Source of the DNA: Macquaria australasica
Lineage: Eukaryota; Chordata; Actinopteri; Centrarchiformes; Percichthyidae
DNA: 64,000 nt
Reading direction: 5' to 3'
Assembly (NCBI GenBank): GCA_005408345.1
Contig: SEMN01000530.1
Location: 1 to 64,000 of the forward strand
Shown here: piece by piece, positions 11,631-24,087 of the stretch
How positions within the stretch are numbered: the stretch's first letter is position 1
Layout: each line of letters opens with the position of its first letter
Program-made: the position numbers and the translations under genes
The notes under the pieces: model-generated
What the model saw: the letters and a program-made list of their open reading frames with translations, nothing else
Database searches by the model: none
What the model was told of the DNA's origin: nothing

Positions 11631-13075
11631 ATATGCTTGCATGTTTTTGATTGGCCATCTCAGTGCTTTTCCAGATGACACCGGATGCTAAGGCGAAAGT
11701 CGAGGCAGGATCAACCCTTTACATTGGGCTGCAAGCATAGGTAGGGATTTAGCTTTTTGCTGAAAGACATTTAAACAGGGAAAAAGGCTTTTGGTACACA
11801 CTGGCTGTTGCAGAACCACCTGCCAAGAGTCTAGACTAATGCTCTCTGTCATAAATCTTGATGTTAAATTATTTTTAAGTCCATGCTCAATTATTTTCAA
11901 AACCACTTTGGTTCCAAATTCAGTGGTTAACAGTGGTTGGTGTTTGTGATGCAATCAGGTGAAATGCTAGCAAAATGTTTTAAATCTATTTCATATGCCT
12001 CGATCAGATTTTAGAGTTTTGCCATGCATGGTGAAAATTATGACTTCTGAGAAGACTCCTACACAATGGTTACAGTCTTGATGGTTCAGTCAGTTGCTGA
12101 ATAGTGAAGTGACTGCCTTTCCTTATATGTTACAAATTAATAACAAAGATGTAACATCATGGGAGATCTTTATGAAACAACACTGTGTTTGAAACAGTTT
12201 GTTTTCCACAAATGAATATGTTTTAGAATAAACCCTTCAGTTAATGTATACTTATTACATTCTCGTAAATTGTACCCATCTGTGATGACTAAAGTGGTTT
12301 GTGTATTATATTGCTTTAAAACTGTCCTTACAAATTGTTATGCAAAGCAAACCATTTTTGGCACACCTCGTGTCTCAGGTTGCTATGACTTTCTGTGCAG
12401 CTCCACAACTCATTGTTATCCCTGAATATGATTTCAGAGCCTAGTGGAGACACAAGGGCTGCCATTGAGTGTGTTTGGGCTATCACCACAGTCTATTTTA
12501 CACCTCACTAGCTTTGGATGAACCCATAAAATTACTGTGTCGTGCCTTGGCCTAGTAAACCTGGCACCGGCAATGCTCTCCGGTGCTTCATTGCTGTTGA
12601 AACTCATATAAATTCATGACTTCTTCTCTTCTGTCTGTGTCATGAGAAAACAGGAACCTCTCTGTTGCCTTATCAATGAGATACCCTGCATATCTTAGTT
12701 TACCTAACTGAAGCAGAGCCTTAGCCGTTCAGAGTAAATATAAATTGTGTTTCGATGGACCATTATCCATCCAACAAGTGCACTTTCAAATCCAAAAGGG
12801 GTAGCAAGAATGGACAGCAGGAAGGAAGAAAACATGTGGGAAAGAGGCTTTGCTAATGATGTTGCTAATTTGATGGACATGCACAAAGAGGGTGCAGGGG
12901 GGTGAGATGGAGGCATAGTTAGGAACATCACAAACAGTTGATTTATGCATGCAATGCTGTGATTCCATTGGGAAGCTGACGTGAGGAACCTGTGGGCTGG
13001 TTTGATTTTAACTGTTGATTGACCCATGCTAATTTGGTCCTGATACTGCAGACTATGTGCCTACCCAATGGAATC

Positions 13076-13923
13076 TTAGAGGGCGTTTCCACCGCATGGT
13101 CTTTCCCAGGGGACCAAGAACCTTTTAAGGAAATATCGGGGCGAAGCTTGCAGGGCTGACCATTGCTGATTGGTCAAACACAGACTTTGCTGCTGCTTCA
13201 CCGTGTGTGTAAAGCTTCATTCGCATAACAAGAAAGTACTGAGTGACTGTAGTATCAATATTAGGACAAGGAGTGGACATTTGTTGTAAAGTTCATTAAA
13301 AAATGAACAAAATTATGTTGTTGACTTCGATGAGTTTAAAAGAAAGAGCAGGAGAAAGAGAGAGAGAAAGAGTGTGTGTGTGCAAGCTGAGAGCATGAGC
13401 GAAGGAGACTTGAGGGGGTGGCAGTCGAGAGAATTTGTGAGTGAACGAGAGAGAGGGAGTGGTGATGAGAGGACAAGGCGAGTGAAGGAGAGAAATTAAA
13501 CTTTAATTGCTAATAGTTTTGTTGCGGTTACATCGGAAAGCAGGAATAAATAACCATCAAACACTCTACAGACACAGTGAAGACAGGCACTCTGCAGTTT
13601 TTCAGTCTCCTTTTTGACCTTTCTTATTCATTCATTACATCCACTGAAACATGAGTCACAAGTATATACAATAAAGAACAACATGATGACTCCGCATTGG
13701 TGTTTTTAATCATATGTGAAAATTGTGTTTCAAATGCCACCATTGTCCTTTAATTTGTCCTAGGGCCAGTTTGCCTAATCATCAAGAGTCTTCAGATGTA
13801 GTGGAAATGCAAACAGGAATGCACAAAAGGCACCATTTAGTTCCTAGTTTAGTTACTGAGTTTAGTTCCTGTTGTTCTATAATAGTTCTATAGTTCTTGG
13901 AACTGTTCAGTTGAAAAGGGCTA
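13076..13923. mobile_element. Decayed nonautonomous DNA transposon, about 850 bp
   Basis: The block starts TTAGAGGGCGTTTCCACC and ends with a sequence whose reverse complement starts TTAGCCCTTTTCAACT. That is an imperfect terminal inverted repeat of about 20 bp. The interior has a purine-rich GAGA/GTGT segment near 13330-13500 and no coding capacity. The general layout resembles dispersed nonautonomous DNA elements of fish. No exact target-site duplication was found, so the superfamily (hAT or PIF/Harbinger are candidates) is not settled. Confidence 0.42.
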
Positions 13924-16321
13924 AGTGACTAAATAGCAGTGGAGATTGTTGGCCAGTTCGCAACTGTGATCTACATCATACAGGTAGCCGGGTGTCCTGT
14001 GTTTCCCTGCAGGGAAGACTTTTAAAAGGATTCACCTGAACATTTATGTAATCTTCTTAAAGGCTGCAAAAGCTTTTCTATGAATGCTAACAAGACATGT
14101 GGGCGAGATCTTACTTTGTGTTTTATTAGGGTTCTGGGGGAATTCATGGATTAAGATCAAGGATTAAGGCAATGGCAAATGGCAATTTTTTCCCCAGAAT
14201 CTCCATCCAAGAGGGGCAAACATCCTTATCTTAAAATCTGTGGGTATTTTTTAAGCTCCTCTGTCAAATCTGTCAGAAAGATTCATGTTGAAGATACACA
14301 CCTGTCGACTGTTTGCTCCCTCAGCAGATAACTCTTCTGCTGTTTTGGTGCACCTTCTCTCGAATGTTTAATTAAGGTTGACTCAAATGTCAAATTGAGG
14401 AGCATTACAAATTATTTTTTCAAGATATTGCCCAATGAGCTATCTCAGTTTGACACAGAAGAACACACAATGCACTTGAGAGAAAAAAATGGTGGAAAAA
14501 CAATTTGCACTATCACATGCATGGTGGCAGTTAATAATCTCTCTTGATAAATTACCTGAGTCAAAACAGCCTAAAATGAACAGGGAAATAAAAATGTGTA
14601 AATGGAGACTGTGAGAAACAGACATTTGGAGAGTTTATTGTTTAATTAACTAGTCCTGATGTGCCTGTTGAATGAAAATATCGCCGGCTTTATGTACAAG
14701 ACGAACAACCAAAGCCAGAATTTAGTCAATGCTTATATAAATCACTATGCATCCCAACCATTATGCTACCAATCAATTAACATATCCAATCATTACTTTG
14801 ACAGGGGGAATTTCAATGCTTTGGAAATGTAGACATACTTCCAATATGCCATTATTGTGTTTATGACCTCCAATTCATTGGTTCATAAACACCGCTATGG
14901 TGATGATAAATCCTCTTGGCCTTTTGAACCCCGTCTCTAAAAAGTGAATGGTGACCATGAGCCACTGTTAAATCCATACACCATTCCTCACATCTTTGTT
15001 CTCAATAAAAATGCGCGTTGCTTTGGTTTGAAGAAAGAATAAAAGGACATGACAGAAAGACGGCTGACAGACCACACAGCCACCCTTTTGCATTTCTCTT
15101 GAGTGGCACGTGAGTGAGGGATGAAGCATTGTCTTGAAGCGAATGGCTTGTAATTACAGCACCCTCACTTCTTGGCAGCCATCCTCTGACAGCCTTCTAA
15201 TGGATTCTGCACCGGCGCTCTGGCAAACACCTGTCGGCCCCCGGATAGAGAGAGCACGGCCTGCCTCGTCCTTTTAAATTTCAGTCATTATTTCATTACT
15301 CATGCTGTGCTTACATTCTGTCTCGCCTCAGGCACCCACTAAGCACCCCTCTACCACCACCACCCACACATACACGCGCAAAAACACATACTCTCTCTCC
15401 TGTATCTTTTGAGTGAAGAACAAGTATGATATGAAAAATGAATGAAGGAGCAGTTACCAAAGCTGAGATTGTAAGTTATGCAAAGACAGAAAGTGTGTGT
15501 AGTGGAGGAGTGACTGAGGACCACACACGCAGGAAGAAGGAGGGGCAGACAGAGAAGATAAAAAGGGAGACGTAAGGGAGGAAGAAGTGCGTGGTTTAAG
15601 CCACAAGTGTGAGTCATGACACAGCGAGATGAAAGCAAAACAGCAGTAAATGTATTTGACGGTTACCAAAATTTTGTGAGAGCCTTACACCCATAAACTA
15701 AATGTTGCAGCTTGGTGTATGTGTGCGTTTCATATACTGGCAATCTATTAAGAATGAAACCAATCTGTGAAGCGCTCTGGGAACCGTTAAGGTTGAAATG
15801 CACTGTATAAGTGAAGTCCATTTAACATGACTGCAGTGAACACTGAACATGTAATGAAGGTGTTTACTGCCAGTGAATACTATTTTTAGTATTATTTTGT
15901 GAGAACTGGAAATTGACAAGTATACAGCCTAAACAATGGATTCAATTTAGTTTTCCCAACTTCTATGATTGATGTCTGTGTGCACTTTAATGACAAATTT
16001 GAGGATAGCTCTTTTGTCATCTGCTGCAACAAAGTAAATACAAGTTTTCCTGTGCCTTTCCTTACACTGACCTCCTCTCTCCCTTTGGGTATCACTTACA
16101 TGTACTTACATGTCTTGATTATATTACTTAATGTGCAGTTTTCTTATTTTTGATATTGTGGCACTGTTCGCTTTACAACTCCGAGATGCCAGACTGTGTG
16201 TATATGAAATTATTTCAAGGTTTCCCCAAAAGAGAATCAGTGATTTCTTCTTTCAATCCTTTCTTTTTTCTTTTGACATTGGGTAGAACACATCCTCCCG
16301 CCTCACCTAGATTATGCCCTA

Positions 16322-16322
<1 letters not shown>
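13924..16322. other. No gene seen; unique sequence with an L2-like tail
   Basis: There are no supported exons. Positions 15075-15300 are of balanced complexity and include a TAATTA homeodomain core; they could be a conserved noncoding element, but this needs alignment. A short LINE/SINE tail at 15765-15825 is listed separately. Confidence 0.55.
15765..15825 (+). repeat. 3' tail of an L2-mobilised LINE or SINE
   Basis: The run GTGAAGCGCTCTGGGAACC, followed by a CACTGTATAAGTGAAGTCC segment, matches the pattern of the conserved 3' tail shared by fish L2 LINEs and their partner SINEs (AAGCGCTTTG, then GCGCTATATAAATG). That tail is the region the L2 reverse transcriptase recognises. Only the tail is recognised, so this is a severely 5'-truncated or decayed copy. 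Confidence 0.45.

Positions 16323-16368
<46 letters not shown>
16323..16368. repeat. (AC)23 microsatellite
   Basis: An uninterrupted dinucleotide AC repeat of 46 bp, seen directly. Confidence 0.99.
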
Positions 16369-16370
<2 letters not shown>

Positions 16371-18335
16371 GGAACCGACTGAATCCTTTTTCAGTAATGG
16401 GGATGTAAGTACTGTAGATGACTGTGTCCTTCTCTGTGTGGTTTCTAGCTTTAAATGGTTCTGAAAAAAACATGTCCACTATTTGAAAATACTGATGCCT
16501 ACATATACTGATGATACTGATGGAATTAGCCCTATTTCACACTCACAGACTTTCACTGAAGCACAACTGCAATGACATTTGCACCGTTTCAGCCAATCAG
16601 GATGGACCCACAGAGCCCTCTAGAAATGGCCATTCTACAGTGCTAACCTGGCATGTGATTTCTTTCAGCGACTGGAACAGCAACACAGCAAATAAGATTA
16701 TTTCATTAAATCGGGGTTGGCTGTGTCTCCTCTTCTTCAGTGCAATGCTCCACTAGTACCCCATTCTAACTGTGGTTTTGGGTTCGTATTTAGTGATTGA
16801 AGGTGACAAGGCTAACCAAAGAGGCACTGTGCAGCCCTTTGGCAAAGCCAGTAAATACAAATTTCAATCTGCTGCTCTGCTGGAGTGGGGATGCCTACAG
16901 AGTGTCTCTGTGCTCATAGAACTAATGTTATAAAGTGTAACCTTTGTCCCGGGGAAATATTTATTTCATTGCTTATATTTTCCCATTACACTGTGCAAGC
17001 TTTATTCTGGAGTAACATTGAAGTTAGCAGTTATATTTTACCTCCTGCTATAAAACATTGACATGGTTGAAAATAATGTGTATTTTTGAACCACACAGTG
17101 AGGAATTACAAGCAACATTTTTTTTCTATCAGCATTTTGTAATGAAACAATTCAAATACCACTCACTTGGCAATGAAATCATTTGCATTCCAGTCAGATG
17201 TGGTGAGTATTTTGATGAAAATGCGGAAAAAAAAGAGAGGCAACATCATGTCAGTGTAAATGAAACTCATCACAGTATTTCATTCAAACAAAATTAGTTT
17301 TCATTAAGCAATACAGGCATGCTGGAGGTGGTGACTGGTCTCTATGGTTACCAAATATATATATGAATATATATACAATGTATATGAATACCTTAATGCT
17401 TTGTCCACTTAAGACATCCTCTCTCTTATAATTAAGAGTATATATATATTACATATATATAGTATATAATATGTCATTTACTAAAATACACTATCAGAAA
17501 TGTAAGCTGTGGTCAATGAGTGTTTCAGGCCAACATACTGTATTTAAATTAATCTATTTTTCCCAGATTGGAATATGAACCTACAGACCTCTTGACACAC
17601 TGCATGGCTTGACATTAACAGCACAACCTTTAAAACCACAGAACTGTCATAAATTAAATTTTTGCATCTATTGCAGCTGCACTGGGTTTGAACTTGAGCC
17701 ATGGGAAGTGTAAAAATGTACAAAAAATAATTATTTTCTAATTCATCAGATGCCAGAGCAACTTTATGGTAAAAATGAATACAGTACAAACTGCCACTAC
17801 ATGTGTGGCATTGACTTGTTTTCATTGTTTGACTGTGGCAGGGATATCACAACCCCTTCATCTTTAATACTGGCTTCACCTCTCTTTTGACCTCCCTAGA
17901 CAATGCCTTACCCACCACACTCCCCTATCATTCTGTCTCTTTGCTTCCAAACACCATATTAGACCTTCATGCTGACTTTTGGAGAAATCTTGGAAATAGC
18001 AGGGTTTTGTACAATAATCAATTGTGCAACCGATCAACTCATGACACACTGAGTTAAAGGCACTGTGGAGTTTTTGACTGCTAGTAGTGCTATATGAATC
18101 TTCATTTTTCATGAGTTGGTCTCCATTTTTGTTAGAGGACGCACATTAAATGCATGAACACACGAGTGACACAATACACGTTCCTACCAATGGTCTCAAA
18201 CTATTCCACTGATCTACAAATGCAATCTACAAACGTGCCAGCAAAGACAGGGAAAAAAAAGCCTGTAAGTCTGTTGTTTAAAAGAACACTCCACAGGGAA
18301 CCTGTAAGGCCATTTTAACTTGCCTTAGCATTACC
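16369..18335. other. No gene seen; AT-rich stretch
   Basis: There are no supported exons. TA-rich low-complexity tracts occur at about 17355-17385 and 17440-17475. A possible tRNA-type B box on the minus strand (GGTTCATATTCC) lies near 17567-17580 and could mark a decayed SINE, but nothing else of a SINE was recognised. Confidence 0.5.
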
Positions 18336-18420
18336 TACACCGATCAGCCATAACATTATGACCACTGACTGGTCATAATGGAGGAACACTGATTATCTCG
18401 TTACAATGGCACCTGTCAGC
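18336..18420 (+). mobile_element. Tc1/mariner-type terminal sequence, copy 1
   Basis: It begins TACACCGATCAGCCATAAC, the start of the terminal inverted repeat of a widespread fish Tc1-like transposon. About 60 further bases of subterminal sequence follow, ending GGCACCTGTCAG, where TA-rich microsatellite replaces the rest of the element. No transposase sequence remains. Confidence 0.75.
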
Positions 18421-18593
18421 TATATATACAGTATATATATATATATATGTGTGTATATATACACACACACATATATATACATAGACTGTGTTTATATGTA
18501 TACATACATATATATGTATATATAGATACACACATATGTATATATATACTGTATATGTGTATACACTCACACACACATACACACACACATATA
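18421..18593. repeat. TA/CA-rich complex microsatellite, first block
   Basis: A mixed tract of TATA, TATG and ACAC units between the two Tc1-type terminal copies. Short open frames across it on both strands are repeat artefacts. Confidence 0.9.
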
Positions 18594-18676
18594 CGATCAG
18601 CCACAACTTTAAGACCACTGACAGGTGAAGTGAAGGAACATTGATTACCTCGTTACAATGGCACCTGTCAGATATA
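18594..18676 (+). mobile_element. Tc1/mariner-type terminal sequence, copy 2
   Basis: A second copy in the same orientation, from CGATCAGCCACAAC to GGCACCTGTCAG. It shares nearly all of the first copy's subterminal sequence, including CTCGTTACAATGGCACCTGT. It starts about 254 bp after the matching point in copy 1, so terminal sequence plus microsatellite form a tandem unit. Confidence 0.72.
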
Positions 18677-18770
18677 CACATATATATACATATATAGATA
18701 CACACACATACATTATATATATATATATATATATATACAGTATACAGTATGTGTATATAGTATATGTACA

Positions 18771-18817
<47 letters not shown>

Positions 18818-19040
18818 CAGTATACAGTATGTGTATATAGTATATGTACAGTATATATATGTATACACACATATGTATATAGTATATATATGTGTGTGTG
18901 AGTGTATACACATACAGTATATATATACGTATGTGTGAATCTATATATACATATACAGTATATGTATATATCTATGTACAGTATATATATATGTATGTAT
19001 ATAAACACAGTATATGTATATATATGTGTGTGTGTATATA
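18677..19040. repeat. TA-rich complex microsatellite with internal 80-bp period
   Basis: A long TATA/TGTG tract. A motif with ATACAGTATACAGTATGTG at its core occurs at about 18735-18780 and again at about 18815-18862, giving an 80-bp internal duplication. Confidence 0.9.
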
Positions 19041-21590
19041 CAAAGATGATGGGTTTATGGTCAATGTACCAAGAGGGAATCATTCCGTACACTACAGAGT
19101 ACATACTTAGCCACATGCATCTAGTGGCCTGATCCTAGTCCTGGATTTTAATAACATGGTGAATCTTTCGCCCAGGAAAAAATAGATCTGGTTTGAACAG
19201 TTGACTCCATTTAATGAGAAGAACAACAGGTTGTCAGGCTGTATGATCACACACACACACACCATATTTTGCGATGAAACATATAATGAGACATCTTAAA
19301 TGGGGTTGTTTGGGTTACAAATGTGTTGTACAAATTTAGAGTGCACATTGTAATGACATTGCCCCCTTTGGCACCATTTAGGCATGTCAGTGGCAGCGAG
19401 TCATTTGCTGGTAATTCATTCTTGACAACTGTTATTTGCTGTAAATACAGATGATGGATTGCTTTAAGGAGCTCTCTATACATCCCCTAAAGGTGCAGGG
19501 ATCGTGTTGTGCTCACAGCATGGAGTCTTCATGGTGTGTGTCTGCTTGCAAGAAGGTACCGTATATGTTGAGTACGTAGGAAACGTTACTAAACTCATTA
19601 GTGCTAAACTGCCAGAAAAAATAGCCATTTTGTCTCTCAATAAGCACATAGGTTCTCATACAGTAGTTGCGTAGAAGTGTACATTCATATTTATGTCTGT
19701 GCATGTGTGTGTATATGCTACAACAACACTGCTGAATGAATCTATATTTAGTCCAGGGTTATACACTGTATTGCATAAACCAATACCCTTTAACATCACC
19801 TTTAGCTCTGTTTAAAATAACTTAAATGAAGTGCTACCTGTAACATTAACATCATTATATCATTACCATATTGATTTTTTAATCAATGTGGTGATGATTT
19901 ACTGAAACTTTAGAAAAACAAAAACATCCCTCAGTAGACTCTACCCTCCAGCCTTTACGCGGCTTTTTCATTGTGTGCCACCAATTCGGATTTGTCAGGA
20001 ATTATGCCGTTTTTGATTTATGACATGTTTCTTCCAGTATGACCAGCACAAACGGAGCTAATGCTTTCAGAGTTTTTTTGCAATGGCAGATGGTGAGAGG
20101 AGTGAAAGGCCAGTAGGAAAGTCACTTCTTACACATTTATCTTCTTCAGTAAAGGCAAAGACAGAAACAGCATGGTGTGAAACACAGGGTTAAAGAGTAA
20201 CATGTAGTTTTGAGAAACACCACCACATAACAGTACCACTAGCATGAGATACAGTAGAGGGTTGTTTTTACCATAAACTTTTGGTTTATGGTAATTATAC
20301 AGAGAAAATTTGAGTTACCAATTTATTAGGTACATGTGTTACATTGTAATTTGATCCAGTCGTACAGCAGTTCGATCTACAGTTATGAGATCACAAAATT
20401 GGTAGTTGATAGTACAAACAAAAGTAACTGAATAAGCCTTTAATCAAAAGATTACAGTGTAAAATGGTGGGAAATATCAGGTAATTTATTTTCTGAAATA
20501 TGTTTACACGTGTAGCAATGTGTATTGACAGTAAAATGAATTTGCATTTGCGAACACATCCACATCCATAAAAATTGATACACAAACAGGTTTACAATCT
20601 CATACATAATGTATGAGCGTGTACTGTACCAAACCCACCAATATACCTAAACACTGATATGCCTAGACACAGGCACACACACATGAACCTGCAAACAAAG
20701 ACATGCATACACTCATACACACATACAGCACATAGGCCTAATAGAAATGCATGCATGCTCACATTCAGAGAAATTTACTCTCACTCGCTCCAGCTTTTCC
20801 TTTCTTTCACTTTGTTCTGCTCTCACCTCCGAGGCATAATCAGCCTCTCTAATCCATTCCCTTACATTAAGTGATGCTTCCTCCTCCGTTTGGCCTCTAG
20901 CTCTCACTGCACTAGCTGTTGACAGCACCGTTGTTTTCCTCAGAAAACCCCCTCCCGGTCACAGCACACGGCAGGGAGATGGAAAGGAAAGAGAGACAGA
21001 TCCCTCTGGCACCTCTTGGAAGATATCCTCATTTTTTGTTTCCCCCCTTAAAGACGACAGGCTTCTTTTTCAGCTTTTGTTTGGGAAATGCCATTGAACA
21101 AAACAAGCAAGTTCTGCCGGCATCCCTGCCTTTGGAGTTGAGCTATTTCGAGCAAAGGATCAGATGAGGGAGCTTTGTTTAGGTTCTTAGAATTTTTGGT
21201 GGGGTTTATTAACAGTAGCAGAGTATGGCACACTCCACTTAAGTAGAAAAATACAACATTTAACTATTGTATGCATATAAATAACATATGGATGAAGTGA
21301 CCTTAGAGTAAAACTCTTGTCTAAATCTGAACAATGGGTGGTCATAGTGAAATAAAATAATGTACCTATATAAGTGAATAATGACAAACCGGGTTTAAAA
21401 AAAGGTGGAAGTTGCATGAAGTTGTTAAACAGTAAGCAGTCTTAAGCAGTCTTGAAGGCATAGGCAGGGTGGATGGTTGGTCATAAAAAGCATGTGACTT
21501 TGACACCACTGCAGTTTGAATCCCATCTAAACTTTGGTTTCTTTTAACCATGAGTGGTCAAGGTGACTTATAAATGATGTATAGTGTGAA
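19041..21590. other. No gene seen; intergenic DNA
   Basis: There are no supported exons. A perfect 11-bp inverted repeat (TTACCATAAAC / GTTTATGGTAA, 5-base loop) lies at 20268-20294. A short CA run lies at about 19248-19262. Positions 20930-21170 have non-repetitive, balanced-complexity sequence without coding signals. Confidence 0.5.
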
Positions 21591-22110
21591 AGATGTCGCT
21601 TGTAGAGACAAACTCACAGTGAATTATTACGCAACTCTGCAGTTCCCCTAAGCTCTATGAAGCATTTTAGCATTTCTCAGCTCTTTGTTTTAGTTTTACA
21701 ACCCTGTTTAATCGTTTTGGTTCACTCTCACATTACACGGCCAGATTATTCCCTCAGGAGTTTGACCAAAACAGAGTTTAAAAAAGTGTGACTATTAGAT
21801 TCTGACCATCAGGTAGACAGACACCACATGAAGGCTAATGTTGCTTCATGTATGAAGGATGTGTAAATACTGTAGGCAACAGTTTGCGACATTTGTCGAC
21901 AAATATTGACTTTATAAGGTTGATGTGACCACAATTGTTTCCTTAACACAGCCAAGTAGATTAAGTTGCTTAAACTTAATTAAACCATACCCATCAAGGT
22001 GGAAGATCAGAAAACGAGTCATTTTTGGAACAGTCATATAGGGCGTTTTAATGGGACTGGGGAGGAGCAGTCAGCATCATCATTGCAGGATGAAATTTCA
22101 TACATGAAAT
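21590..22110. repeat. Possible dispersed fish repeat, unclassified
   Basis: The block, including AGCTCTATGAAGCATTTTAGC and then TGGACAGACACCACATG-like sequence, looks like a dispersed noncoding repeat I associate with fish genomes. It may be the other half of the family seen at 37440-37790 and at the right window end. No termini or target duplication were identified, and the assignment is from memory of similar sequences. Confidence 0.33.
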
Positions 22111-24080
22111 TATATATAAACAATTATTATTGGACTTAACCATTCATGTACTGCATTGTCTTCCAGCATACTTCCAAATACTGTTGGACAATTATTAGTG
22201 TCACAGTAATCCTGTAGTCAAGTTACAGACATTTAAAATGCTAATAACATGAGATGAAACTACCATCCATAATCCAGAACAATATCCCTGTCACGCCAAA
22301 GTATGATGTTCCTACATTTGATTTGAATCTGTTGCTACTGCCACCACAATACAATGGAGCAGAAAGACATGTCCCTAGCAGGTGCAGGGAATTGAACCAG
22401 TGATCATCCCAGCCTCAGGTGTGCCTCTGTTTAGATGATAGTAGTTTTCAAGCTTTTGAAACAATAGAAGTTGTTGGGTCATAACAATCGCCTCAGCAAT
22501 GCAAGTGTAATATTTTAAGCTCCATATTATACTAATTTTCCTGTCATCCTGCATCTCACCTGTGATGCTAAAAAATATTCCATTAGTGTTATTATGTTAT
22601 TGAGGCGTTCCAACCAAACATGCCTTGGGGACTCATATGTACTGTGAATACATTTGCTTTCAGTGTTTTGCTGTGAGCTACTTGCACAACAAATTTCAAA
22701 GGAGATGCAGCCTGTGTGATTTATTTAAAGTTTCATAATGTAATGAAATAATAGTGGTGGATTATTTATTTCTAAGCACTAGGGCGTAATTATCTGAAAG
22801 CTAAAACTAAAAAGGGCGTTTTGTATTAAAAGAAGCACATCTTTTATCAGCCGTGGTTGTATTTTGTCAGATGGCCCAGATTTTCTTTTTTAATGATTAC
22901 TGAGTCGTGGTTGAGCAAGGAGGACCGTGTTCCATTAATAAAGCCATCCCTCGCATTGTTTCTCTTATTAAAGCCAGCAAATCATGGATGGGGAGTGCTA
23001 GCCATTACATATAAGAATTATTACATGTGTGCCAACTATACTGCTTGGAATTGTGTATTTAGTTTTGTAGGTTTCTTTCAAATATGTCCCAAGCCTCTTT
23101 TACTTTGTTTTATGTCATTAGCATAAGTGTGGAATAGAAAGGGAGATGAGGAAGAATGGGATGTCCGATTACAGTATGCTACCTCAGTATGCCACCCCAA
23201 ATAAATGTGTAACAAAGTTGTACCGCTTTGGGTACCATGCCATGAGGGCACACTCCATCAGGAATGGTGAAACAGTGTAAGATATACAATATGCACTGTG
23301 GTGTATTGGTCTTTGCCTTGCCCCTTTGTCAGCTTCTCCATGCTCAGCTCGCAGCAGACCTCTAGGAGACTGGCTGGCTGCTGAGCCTCAAACAAATACA
23401 TGGACGGCATCAGATTAGCCACAATTAATTTGAATTACCTTTGAGATACCTCCTGGTAGACTAAGCAAACACTGAAGATCCTATTTCAGCAAGCTGCACC
23501 AAGATATGCTATGCCGCTCTCACAACTTCACACTCTTAAAATAGGTCTGGTATTTTTTGTTTTTCCACCCACTTGAATAGTGAGTGGATCCAAAAGCCCA
23601 AATCTGGAAGTTTTGAGGCTGTGCCAAAGAGACAGGTGGGTGATGGCACGTTCTCCACGTCCTCTGGTCATGAAAATACATTTTGCAGTTTGCAAAGAGT
23701 CCAGTATTTGATCAAAGGAACACTGACTATTATAAGAGCCCATAACTACTTCTAATTAAAGTACTTAAAGGATTGTAAGTAAGTCTTTTATTGACAAACT
23801 GACCCTTTTACAGACTAGATTATGTATATATGTTAGTTAATAAAGCAATAAGCCATAATTTAATTTTCCAAAACAGGTGCACATTGTATTTAAATCAGAA
23901 ATCTTTATTTTGTCACTTAAAGTTGTGTTACAGTATTAACAATACTTTTTCTACCTTTTAATGGTAATATATTTATTAGAAACATATACATCATGTGTTT
24001 TATGACCATTGAATCTATAACACCAGAAAAACCTTATTATTTACATTACAAATCACAAACATTTCATAGAAATAGCTGTT
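22111..24080. other. No gene seen; possible regulatory DNA
   Basis: There are no supported exons. A tRNA-like B box on the minus strand (GGTTCAATTCCC, near 22387-22398), with A-box-like sequence upstream of it, suggests a decayed tRNA-derived SINE at about 22375-22445. Positions 22690-23060 are AT-rich with several homeodomain-type cores (TAATTA, ATTAATAA, TAATGATTA). Confidence 0.45.
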
Positions 24081-24087
24081 AAGCACA

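Larger units (their letters stand above)
4000..13070. other. Intergenic or intronic DNA, no gene seen
   Basis: No open frame here exceeds about 90 codons, and none shows a recognisable domain or convincing exon structure. The stretch contains short CA/TG runs, a T-rich block at about 5900-6450, and a homopurine stretch at about 10740-10820. A 9-bp inverted repeat with a 4-base loop lies at 7206-7227 (TCACATCAG / CTGATGTGA). A motif cluster at 5125-5281 is listed separately. Confidence 0.6.

Noticed and set aside
18373..19116. 247-codon open frame rich in Tyr, Ile, Thr and His
   Set aside because: It is a translation of the TA/CA-rich microsatellite; open frames on both strands there are low-complexity artefacts.
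22375..22445. tRNA-like A and B boxes on the minus strand
   Set aside because: Stems do not pair and no anticodon arm is formed, so it is not a functional tRNA; at best a decayed SINE head.
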